From NCBI GenBank assembly GCA_964494385.1, contig CAZBSE010000011.1, positions 1 to 54,460 of the forward strand: a stretch of 54,460 nucleotides of DNA, in the 5' to 3' direction. The DNA is from CAZBSE01 sp964494385 (GTDB lineage Bacteria > Actinomycetota > Humimicrobiia > Humimicrobiales > Humimicrobiaceae). Shown here piece by piece: positions 34,326-41,299 of the stretch; positions within the stretch are counted from its first letter, which is position 1; every line of letters starts with the position of its first letter. The position numbers and the translations under genes were made by a program. The notes under the pieces are model-generated. The model saw only the letters and a list, made by a program, of their open reading frames with translations. It was not told the DNA's origin and did no database searches.

Positions 34326-34946
34326 ATGCTGACCGGTGTAAATGCAACCAGAATGGAACTTCTTCGTTTAAAGAGGAGATTGAATCTGGCCAAAAGGGGG
34401 CACAGGCTTCTTAAGGACAAAAGAGACGAGCTTATGAGGCAGCTGCTTGCGATAATTGGTGAGGTCAAGGAAATGAGACTGTCCATAGAAAGAAAGTTTC
34501 AATCCATACTGGAAAGGTTTGTACTTGCAAAGGCAGCAATAGGCTCTTATCAGGTAGAGCAGGAATTACTGCTTCCGGCAAAGAAGGTTTCCGTCAAGAC
34601 AGGACAGAAAAATATAATGAGTGTTTATGTACCGGTCTATTCCAAAGAGATTACCGGTGAAATAATACCCTATGGTTATTTCAACACCTCAGGAGAGATG
34701 GATATTGCCCTTAAAGATTTTGATAAATTTATTGAGAGCCTGATCGATTTGGCTGAAAAGGAGAAAGCCGTACAGCTTATGGCCAGAGAGATTGAAGAAA
34801 CCAGGAGAAGGGTTAATGCTCTGGAGCATAAATTGATTCCCGAATTGGATGAGACCATAAAGATTATAACTATGAAATTAGATGAGAATGAACGCTCCGC
34901 TACGGTTAGGTTAATAAGGGTAAAAGAAATTATAAGAAGCCACTGA
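34326..34946 (+). CDS. ntpD: V-type ATPase central-stalk subunit D
   Basis: The 206-residue rotor shaft. The family start (TGVNATRMELLRLKRRLNLAKRGHRLLKDKRDEL) is unmistakable, and two long antiparallel helices (about 10-75 and 135-205) flank a short beta-rich middle. It starts directly after the ntpB stop and is the last gene of the ATPase operon. Only four bases separate its stop from the stop of glyA on the other strand, with no visible terminator between them. Confidence 0.96.
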   Translation: MLTGVNATRMELLRLKRRLNLAKRGHRLLKDKRDELMRQLLAIIGEVKEMRLSIERKFQSILERFVLAKAAIGSYQVEQELLLPAKKVSVKTGQKNIMSVYVPVYSKEITGEIIPYGYFNTSGEMDIALKDFDKFIESLIDLAEKEKAVQLMAREIEETRRRVNALEHKLIPELDETIKIITMKLDENERSATVRLIRVKEIIRSH

Positions 34947-34950
34947 TTGA

Positions 34951-36219
34951 TTATCCTGTGGTATAAACAGGAAAGTCACGGACGAGATTTTTAACTTCTT
35001 TTTTAATCTCTTTAAGTTTTGTTTTATTTTCCCGGTTTTTAAGAGCCGATGAAATCATCTCACCAATTTTATACATTTCATCGATACCCATTCCCTGGGT
35101 TGTGACTGCCGGGGTACCTATTCTTATGCCGCTGGTTACCAGGGGCGACTGTTTGTCGAAAGGAATTACATTTCTATTAACTGTTATCCCTGCAGAGGTC
35201 AATATTCCCACGGCATCAAAACCGGTTAATCCCTTATCGGTTAGATCTATCAGGAACAGGTGGTTATCGGTTCCGCCGGACACAATTCTAAATCCCTCAT
35301 TTTTTATATATTCGCATAAGGCTTTTGAATTTTCGATAATACGCCTGCTGTAGTCTTTAAAGGAATCTTTTAAGGCTTCTCTAAAAGCTACTGCTTTGGC
35401 AGCGATTATATGCATAAGCGGACCTCCCTGCACACCGGGAAAAACCGATTTATTTATGAGTCCGGCATATTTTTTATCTGCGATAATCAGCCCGCCCCTC
35501 GGTCCCCTTATGGTTTTATGAGTGGTGGCCGTGGTAAAATCTGCAACATTTACGGAATTGGGGTGATAACCGCTTACCATCAGTCCTGCAATATGGGCAG
35601 TATCGGCCATCAGGTAAGCGCCCACTTCATCGGCTATTTCTTTAAATTTTTTAAAATCAATCAATCTGGAGTAAGAACTGGCTCCGGCAATAATGAGTTT
35701 GGGCCTTATGTTTTTAGCCAGTTTCATAATATTTTCAAAATCCAGTCTTTCCGTTTCCGGATCCACGGTATAATTGTGTATTTCATAATATCTGCCGCTG
35801 AGATTCTGCTTATTACCGTGTGACAGGTGACCGCCGTCTTTAAGATTCATGCTTAGTATCCTGTCTCCGCATTCCAGGATGCCCAGGAAAACTGCCAGAT
35901 TTGCGTTTACACCGCTGTGGGGCTGAACATTGCTGAAGTTTGAGCCGAACAATTTATTGGCTCTGCTAATGGCAAGCTCCTCGATTTCATCAATATGTTC
36001 ACAGCCTGCGTAATATCTGAATCCCGGATAACCCTCGGCATATTTATTGGTGAGTACGGAACCCATGGTCCTTATAACTTCCCGGGAGGTGAAATTTTCA
36101 GAAGCTATCAGAATCAGATTATTCTTTTGCCGTTCCAGTTCTTCTTTTATTATATCTTTTACCTCCACATCGATATCTGCACTTAAGGTATGGTTCCGGT
36201 TTTTCTTTAATTCAGTCAT
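34951..36219 (-). CDS. glyA: Serine hydroxymethyltransferase
   Basis: PLP enzyme that interconverts serine and glycine with tetrahydrofolate, the main one-carbon source. 422 residues from ATG 36219. The PLP lysine is in TTATTHKTIRGPRGG; other marks are ASENFTSREV at the N-terminus, YAEGYPGFRYYAGCEHID, LKDGGHLSHG and GTPAVTTQGM. The in-frame TTG at 36243 gives an extra MRKGTRPA that no family member needs. The start lies eight bases inside the rpiB stop region, so the genes are coupled; GAGGAAAGG is upstream. It converges on ntpD. Confidence 0.97.
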   Translation of the reverse strand: MTELKKNRNHTLSADIDVEVKDIIKEELERQKNNLILIASENFTSREVIRTMGSVLTNKYAEGYPGFRYYAGCEHIDEIEELAISRANKLFGSNFSNVQPHSGVNANLAVFLGILECGDRILSMNLKDGGHLSHGNKQNLSGRYYEIHNYTVDPETERLDFENIMKLAKNIRPKLIIAGASSYSRLIDFKKFKEIADEVGAYLMADTAHIAGLMVSGYHPNSVNVADFTTATTHKTIRGPRGGLIIADKKYAGLINKSVFPGVQGGPLMHIIAAKAVAFREALKDSFKDYSRRIIENSKALCEYIKNEGFRIVSGGTDNHLFLIDLTDKGLTGFDAVGILTSAGITVNRNVIPFDKQSPLVTSGIRIGTPAVTTQGMGIDEMYKIGEMISSALKNRENKTKLKEIKKEVKNLVRDFPVYTTG

Positions 36220-36673
36220 CGCAGGTCTGGTTCCTTTCCTCAATATTAATTATTTCATCAACCCTTCTTCTGTGACGTTCCTGGCTGCTTACGGGGGTAT
36301 TTACAAAAGTCTTTGTTATTTTGATGCATTCGTCCAGGGATAGGACTCTTTCTCCCAGACATAATACATTTGCATGGTTATGATCACGGGCAAGTCTGGC
36401 AATCTCTGCATTCCAGCATACGGCAGATCTCACACCCTTTATCTTATTGGCCACAATGTCCATCCCGATTCCGCTTCCGCATATCAGTATTCCAATATCA
36501 GCTTTTCCGCAGGCTACAATTCTCGCTCCGTTTTCTCCGAAATCAGGGTAATCCACACTCTTATCACTGTTGGTTCCTATATCCTGTACCGTGTGTCCCA
36601 TTGAATTTAAAAGTTCAATTAGATGTGATTTGTAATTAAATCCCGCGTGATCCGAACCTATGACTATTTTCAT
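36212..36673 (-). CDS. rpiB: Ribose-5-phosphate isomerase B
   Basis: Interconverts ribose 5-phosphate and ribulose 5-phosphate. 153 residues with the family start IGSDHAGFNYK, catalytic C65 in LICGSGIGM, the DYPDFG segment and the DHNHANVLCLGER motif. It overlaps glyA by eight bases. A good promoter lies 60 bases upstream (36734-36761, minus strand), so rpiB-glyA can be expressed without tsaC. Confidence 0.96.
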   Translation of the reverse strand: MKIVIGSDHAGFNYKSHLIELLNSMGHTVQDIGTNSDKSVDYPDFGENGARIVACGKADIGILICGSGIGMDIVANKIKGVRSAVCWNAEIARLARDHNHANVLCLGERVLSLDECIKITKTFVNTPVSSQERHRRRVDEIINIEERNQTCDD

Positions 36674-36705
36674 AAAATCTATTTTTTATAAATTATTAAA
36701 GTATT

Positions 36706-36791
36706 TTTAACCTTTGATCCAAAACTCTTTTGTATTATATGCCAATTAGCGCTGCAATCAAAGAGTAATTCAATTTTTTTAAAAGGTTAAA
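36706..36791 (-). promoter_or_regulatory. Promoter of rpiB-glyA inside nested inverted repeats
   Basis: On the minus strand TTGATT (36761-36756) and TATAAT (36739-36734) are 16 bases apart, a good sigma-70 promoter. It is framed by two inverted repeats: ACTCTTT (36724-36730) with AAAGAGT (36760-36766), and outside it TTTAACCTTT (36706-36715) with AAAGGTTAAA (36782-36791). The inner right arm overlaps the -35. The symmetry suggests an operator or an RNA structure; no regulator gene is adjacent. Confidence 0.55.
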
Positions 36792-36829
36792 TCTTTCTTT
36801 AAAACAAAAAACAATTTACGGTAATTTTC

Positions 36830-37480
36830 TTATTGCTGCCCGTAAATATTTAAAACATGTTTAAAATCTACCGTACCTTCTCTTACTAAAACAGGGGCCT
36901 TATCTGTTACATCAACAATAGTTGACTGAGCTCCGGGCAGAGAGAACAGGCATTCCACTACCAGATCCGCCTGTTTTTTAAGCAAGGCGGGTATACTTTC
37001 TATTTTTTTTGGATATCCCTTCACTCCGGAAATGGTAGCACTGGTGGATATAATGGGGCCGCAGATATCTATTATATCTCTTAGAAACTTAAGCTCTGCC
37101 ATCCTGATGGCAACAGTGGACCTGCTCCCGGAAGCAGATTCTTTCAGGCTTTTCCTTTTTTTAAAGAGTAAGGTGAGCGGTTCCGGATCTCTGGTATCCC
37201 AGAATCTATTAATTATATTTTTTGCGGCAGGATTTACATCTGAAGCAAAACTTTCTAAATCATCAAGCTTTGAAATAAGTATTATAAAGGGCTGTATTTT
37301 ATTTCTATTTTTTATTTTTTGTATTCGTTCAATTGAATCTTTACGGTCATATCTACAGCTCAGGCCGTATATGGTGCCGGTAGGCAAAATCGCTATTTTA
37401 CCATCTTTTATGGATTTAGCAATTTTGCGTATCGCGGCCCTATCAACTTTATTCGTATTTTTAATTCTTATGGTATACAT
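36830..37480 (-). CDS. tsaC: L-threonylcarbamoyladenylate synthase (Sua5/YrdC family)
   Basis: Makes threonylcarbamoyl-AMP from threonine, bicarbonate and ATP for the t6A modification at position 37 of ANN-decoding tRNAs. 216 residues from ATG 37480; the frame is open 24 codons upstream but the start MYTIRIKN fits the family. Marks: ILPTGTIYGLSC, KNRNKIQPFIILI, STVAIRMAE, ISTSATISGVKG and STIVDVTDKAPVLVREG. It lacks the C-terminal Sua5 domain, so it is the short YrdC form. The Sua5-rpiB-glyA order is common near ATP synthase genes in Gram-positive and actinobacterial genomes; here the V-ATPase takes that place. Confidence 0.92.
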   Translation of the reverse strand: MYTIRIKNTNKVDRAAIRKIAKSIKDGKIAILPTGTIYGLSCRYDRKDSIERIQKIKNRNKIQPFIILISKLDDLESFASDVNPAAKNIINRFWDTRDPEPLTLLFKKRKSLKESASGSRSTVAIRMAELKFLRDIIDICGPIISTSATISGVKGYPKKIESIPALLKKQADLVVECLFSLPGAQSTIVDVTDKAPVLVREGTVDFKHVLNIYGQQ

Positions 37481-37482
37481 AG

Positions 37483-37535
37483 GTAAATAAAATGTGATTG
37501 TTTTTAGTATATAGTATTTTTTTTGTAAATAAAAT
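37483..37535 (-). repeat. Direct repeats upstream of tsaC
   Basis: The 11-mer ATTTTATTTAC (minus strand) occurs at 37535-37525 and again at 37493-37483, 42 bases apart, the second ending two bases before the tsaC ATG. The first copy contains a -35-like TTTACA. They could be operator half-sites or chance in AT-rich DNA. Confidence 0.35.
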
Positions 37536-37552
37536 CCACATAAACCATACAC

Positions 37553-37977
37553 CTCTTGCTTCCGGATAAAATACTTGGCATTTTAGCAAATAAGATTTAG
37601 TATATTTTTAAAGAGTTCTCGGCAACTAGCACAAATAATAAAGCTTTTATACATTCAATAAAAATATGAAGGGTTATAGATACTGGTTTAGTCTTAACAG
37701 TACATTTATATACAAACCATACTTTTTATTTAAATTATAGATTTAAAAATACTTATGCTGGACTAAGCGTGTGAGCATAATTATTGAAGCAGAAGAAAAA
37801 ATTGCAATAACAATAGCTTAATAAACACCGGTAAATTATAATATCATTATCAGATAACTTAAGTGCAATAGCAGACCGGAAAAAGAGACCCTAGAACCCG
37901 GGGAATAAGTAAAGGAATTAAGGGACTTGCTAAAGTAATCCTGGTACCAAAGGCTAAGAAATAAAGGAAACAAAGAA
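37553..37977 (+). other. Gene-free spacer before the GH130 gene
   Basis: About 425 bases without a credible gene. It is AT-rich up to about 37880 and then more balanced (CTAGAACCCGGGG region). I see stops in every frame, no tRNA-like fold and no clear promoter. The AAGGAAAC near 37963 can serve as ribosome site for the next gene. Confidence 0.5.
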
Positions 37978-38928
37978 ATGAATAATAAAAATTTTAAAGA
38001 ATATTTTAAACGGTATGAAGGAAATCCGATTTTAACTCCGGAAAAGTGGCCCTATGAAGTAGGGGCCGTTTTTAATCCCGGGGCAATAAGATTTAATGAT
38101 GATATATTACTTTTGATCCGAGCCGAAAATAAACAAGGATATTCCCATTTAACTATTGCTAAAAGTAAAGATGGAAAAACAAATTGGCAGATAAAATCTG
38201 GGCCAGCATTGATTGCAGAGCCAGAATTCGGCGAAGCTATATTTGGATTGGAAGACCCCAGAATTGTTTGGTTAGAGGACCGGCAAGAATATATGATTAC
38301 TTGTGTTTCTTTCTTTGATAGAGTGGCTGGAGAACCTCCTGGTATTTCTCTGATAGCAACTAAAGATTTTTTAAATTTCCAACGCTTGGGACGGAAATTA
38401 ATGCCTTTCAATAAAGATGCTTCTTTGTTTCCTAAAACTTTTAAGGGTTGCTATGCCCTTATAAACAGACCCATTATTGAAGGAAGAGCGGATATTTGGA
38501 TTTCTTTCTCCAAAGATTTGGATTTCTGGGGGAAAGATAGAGTATTGATTCCTACAAGGCATAGAGCTTGGGATTCTAATAGAGTAGGGATAGGCCCTCC
38601 GCCTATTGAGACATCAGATGGTTGGTTAATTATTTACCATGGGGCGAGAGATACAGCGTCCGGTACTATTTATCGAATGGGACTAGCTTTGTTAGATTTA
38701 GAAACTCTTGAAATAATCGGTCGGAGCAGTGATTGGGTTTTGGGACCAAAAGAGAGTTATGAAAGAATAGGTGAAGCGGACGATGTTGTTTTTCCCTGTG
38801 GTGCGGTTATTGATGAAAAAACAAATGAACTTTTAGTTTATTATGGCGCTGCTGATTCAGTAGTAGCTCTAGCTATCGCTAATTTAAATGATATCCTGGC
38901 TTATTTAAAAAAATGTACCGAATATTAA
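37978..38928 (+). CDS. GH130 family beta-mannoside phosphorylase
   Basis: A 316-residue five-bladed beta-propeller of glycoside hydrolase family 130, which phosphorolyses beta-1,2- or beta-1,4-mannosides, releasing mannose 1-phosphate. The N-terminal YEGNPILTPEKWPYE, the FNPGAIRF strand, the probable proton-donor aspartate D93 in GLEDPRI and the GIGPPPIETSDGWLIIYHGA segment are characteristic. Exact substrate cannot be assigned. Codon use differs from its neighbours: by hand count TTG encodes 9 of 29 leucines, against about 1 of 32 in murA. It stands alone with gene-poor DNA on both sides and no mannan-use genes nearby, which points to transfer. Confidence 0.88.
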   Translation: MNNKNFKEYFKRYEGNPILTPEKWPYEVGAVFNPGAIRFNDDILLLIRAENKQGYSHLTIAKSKDGKTNWQIKSGPALIAEPEFGEAIFGLEDPRIVWLEDRQEYMITCVSFFDRVAGEPPGISLIATKDFLNFQRLGRKLMPFNKDASLFPKTFKGCYALINRPIIEGRADIWISFSKDLDFWGKDRVLIPTRHRAWDSNRVGIGPPPIETSDGWLIIYHGARDTASGTIYRMGLALLDLETLEIIGRSSDWVLGPKESYERIGEADDVVFPCGAVIDEKTNELLVYYGAADSVVALAIANLNDILAYLKKCTEY

Positions 38929-38939
38929 AAATCCACTTT

Positions 38940-39149
38940 CTATTTAGTCTTTAGATTGGGCATTTCTATTAGATTTCTAATTTCAATTTCAGCTTTCAGG
39001 TTTACAAGATAATCATTTCTGGCTCATCATAATAACTGGAGACTGTATATAGCATCCAGGCAGGTGATCTTACCCCAATCTTTGGTCCAGTTTTTAGGGG
39101 GAAGGTCAACTTTTATGTTCTGGCAGCTAATACTCCTCTGTCTTTCATC
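38940..39149 (-). pseudogene. Possible relic reading frame
   Basis: On the minus strand one frame reads about 40 protein-like codons (including KNWTKDWGKITCLDAIYSLQ), then two adjacent TGA codons, then about 27 more codons in the same frame ending KTK-TAG. There is no start codon or ribosome site. I do not recognise the peptide. It may be a decayed fragment, for example of a mobile-element gene, but this is weak. The rest of 38929-39312 holds no gene that I can see. Confidence 0.22.
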
Positions 39150-39312
39150 TTACCTCTCCAAGGATGATAAGGTATCTATATAATTTCTTATATCTTTTTT
39201 ATTCTCTTCTTGCAAGACAAACTCAGAAATTATATCCTATTAAATGTAGTTCATGGCAGATAATCTATATAGAATTACATTTTTGTAATCTAATAAAACA
39301 ATTACAAAGAAG

Positions 39313-39768
39313 ATGGTAATTACACGCCCGACATGGAATGAATATTTTGCATCAATTACCAGGCAGGTGGCAGCAAGGTCCACATGTCTTAGAAGAAAAG
39401 TTGGTGCAATAATTGTAAAAGATAAAAGGATTCTTACAACCGGGTATAATGGCGCTCCGGCGGGGGTAAAAAATTGCCTTGATATAGGGATATGTCTTAG
39501 AGAAGAACTGGGAGTGCCTTCAGGCGAAAGACATGAGATCTGCCGCGGCCTGCATGCCGAGCAGAATGCTATTATTCAATCTGCCTATTATGGGGTTCAA
39601 ATAAAAGATGCTGTAATTTACTCAACCAATCAGCCCTGTGTCCTGTGTGCCAAGATGATAATAAACTGCGGGATCAGAAGGATATATTATTTTGAAGAAT
39701 ATCCCGACGCTCTTGCCGTTGAGCTGCTGGATGAAGCAGGAGTGGAGTCAATAAGACTGGATTTTTAG
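39313..39768 (+). CDS. comEB: Deoxycytidylate (dCMP) deaminase family protein
   Basis: A 151-residue zinc-dependent cytidine/deoxycytidylate deaminase. The zinc site is H81 with catalytic E83 in GLHAEQNAI and C109/C112 in QPCVLCAKMI. The N-terminal TWNEYFASITRQVAARSTCLRRKVGAIIV and GYNGAPAG segments match dCMP deaminases (ComEB), which make dUMP for thymidylate synthesis. ATG start; no clear Shine-Dalgarno. It is often found near glyA/rpiB and murA, as here. A weak intrinsic terminator follows at 39862-39887. Confidence 0.93.
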   Translation: MVITRPTWNEYFASITRQVAARSTCLRRKVGAIIVKDKRILTTGYNGAPAGVKNCLDIGICLREELGVPSGERHEICRGLHAEQNAIIQSAYYGVQIKDAVIYSTNQPCVLCAKMIINCGIRRIYYFEEYPDALAVELLDEAGVESIRLDF

Positions 39769-39861
39769 GTCAATATTCTCATTAACGATCATACTTTAAA
39801 AATTGTCAGGAGTTTGACTTCTCTAAAGCATCCTGTTAAATGAAATATAGGCAGAGCCCTT

Positions 39862-39887
39862 AAAAGCAAAACAGCTTTTGTTTTTTT
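39862..39887 (+). terminator. Probable weak intrinsic terminator after the dCMP deaminase gene
   Basis: AAAAGC (39862-39867), loop AAAACA, GCTTTT (39874-39879), then G and seven T residues (39881-39887). The stem is short and AT-rich but has the T-run. A TATAAT at 39904-39909 just after it may belong to the murA promoter, though no good -35 is at the right distance. Confidence 0.5.
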
Positions 39888-39951
39888 AATTCACCTTATT
39901 TGTTATAATATCTTTTACTTTTTTATTAGAGAAATTATTTTTTTAATTTTT

Positions 39952-41232
39952 ATGGGAAAATTTGTTATAAATGGCGGTAGGACCCTGTCAGGAAAGGTAA
40001 AAATAGGCGGGGCCAAGAATTCCGCATTGAAATTAATAGCAGCATCAATACTATCTGATGGCAAGATTACCTTAAGGAATGTCCCCGGAATCGAGGATGT
40101 TAATATCATGATAGAGGTGCTCAAAACACTTGGAGCCGGAGTGGATGCAGATCCGGAAAATAAAATCATTGAAATTAATCCGGAAAATATTAACAATTAT
40201 GAAGCACCTTATGAACTTGTAAGAAAGATGCGGGCTTCCATACTGGTTGCAGGACCGCTCCTTAGTAAATTTGGCAGTGTCAAAGTTGCTATTCCGGGCG
40301 GTGACAATATAGGCTCCAGACAAATAGACCTTCATCTAAAAGGATTTGAAGATATGGGAGCAAAATATTCCATAGAGCACGGATATATTAATTGCCGGGT
40401 TAACAGTAATAAAGCCGGAGCAAGACTTTATGGTGCCATGGTAAACCTGGATTTTCCTTCCAGAGGGGCCACTGAAAATATAATGATGGCAGGATGTCTC
40501 GCTGATGGCCAAACGGTTATTAATAATGTGGCCAGGGAACCTGAAATAGTGGATCTTGCTAATTTTTTAAACTCCATGGGAGCGGATGTACAGAGGGCAG
40601 GTACCGATTGCATTGTTATAAACGGAGTTAAAAATCTTAAGGGTACGGATTATGAAGTTATGCCCGACAGCATCGAAGCAGGCACTTTTATCACTGCGGC
40701 CGGACTGTGCGGCAGCGGGGTGGAAATCGAAAATGCCAGGTGGAGAAGTCTGGAGACATTTTATTTCAAGTTAAAAGAAATCGGGGTAAACATTTCAATA
40801 ATTGATGAAAATAATATAAAAGTAGACTCACCCCAAAAGGCATATAAACCTATAAATGTCAGCACGCTCCCCTATCCCGGTTTTCCCACGGACCTGCAGC
40901 CTATAATAACAGTTCTTCTTTCCATTGTTCCCGGAGTTTCTATCGTTACCGAAAACGTATTTGAGAACAGATTTATGTATGTGGACGAATTAAACAGGAT
41001 GGGAGCAAATATAAAAATTGATGGCCACCATGCCGTAATCAAGGGAGTCGGTAAATTATCGGGAGCCCCGGTAAGGTCTTTTGATGTCCGTGCCGGAGCA
41101 GCCATGGTGCTGGCGGGACTTACTGCGGAAGGATTTACGGAGGTTAGTGATATATATCATATTCAGAGGGGATATGAAGATTTCGAAAAAAAGCTGTTCA
41201 GTCTTGGGGCGGATATCAAAAAAATGAGTTGA
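39952..41232 (+). CDS. murA: UDP-N-acetylglucosamine 1-carboxyvinyltransferase with Asp at the catalytic Cys position
   Basis: Transfers enolpyruvate from PEP to UDP-GlcNAc, the first committed step of peptidoglycan synthesis. 426 residues, normal length, with K22 in GGAKNSAL, KMRASILVAGPLL, the catalytic loop and RAGAAMVLAGLTAEG near the C-terminus. The loop reads PGGDNIGSRQIDLH: D118 replaces the cysteine (Cys115 in E. coli) that is the target of fosfomycin. The same Asp occurs naturally in Mycobacterium tuberculosis, Borrelia and Chlamydia MurA, which are resistant to the drug. ATG start, poor ribosome site. Followed 67 bases later by the LCP gene. Confidence 0.96.
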   Translation: MGKFVINGGRTLSGKVKIGGAKNSALKLIAASILSDGKITLRNVPGIEDVNIMIEVLKTLGAGVDADPENKIIEINPENINNYEAPYELVRKMRASILVAGPLLSKFGSVKVAIPGGDNIGSRQIDLHLKGFEDMGAKYSIEHGYINCRVNSNKAGARLYGAMVNLDFPSRGATENIMMAGCLADGQTVINNVAREPEIVDLANFLNSMGADVQRAGTDCIVINGVKNLKGTDYEVMPDSIEAGTFITAAGLCGSGVEIENARWRSLETFYFKLKEIGVNISIIDENNIKVDSPQKAYKPINVSTLPYPGFPTDLQPIITVLLSIVPGVSIVTENVFENRFMYVDELNRMGANIKIDGHHAVIKGVGKLSGAPVRSFDVRAGAAMVLAGLTAEGFTEVSDIYHIQRGYEDFEKKLFSLGADIKKMS

Positions 41233-41299
41233 TATGCCGGCAGCGGATATTATATCGGAACCGGATCTATTGTGAAGTTAAATATTAAAATCAGAAAAG

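Noticed and set aside
39082..39087. The paired TGA codons as recoding (selenocysteine or reassigned Trp)
   Set aside because: TGA serves as a normal stop for genes in this window (for example lysA and ntpA), and no selenocysteine-insertion hairpin or start codon is visible.
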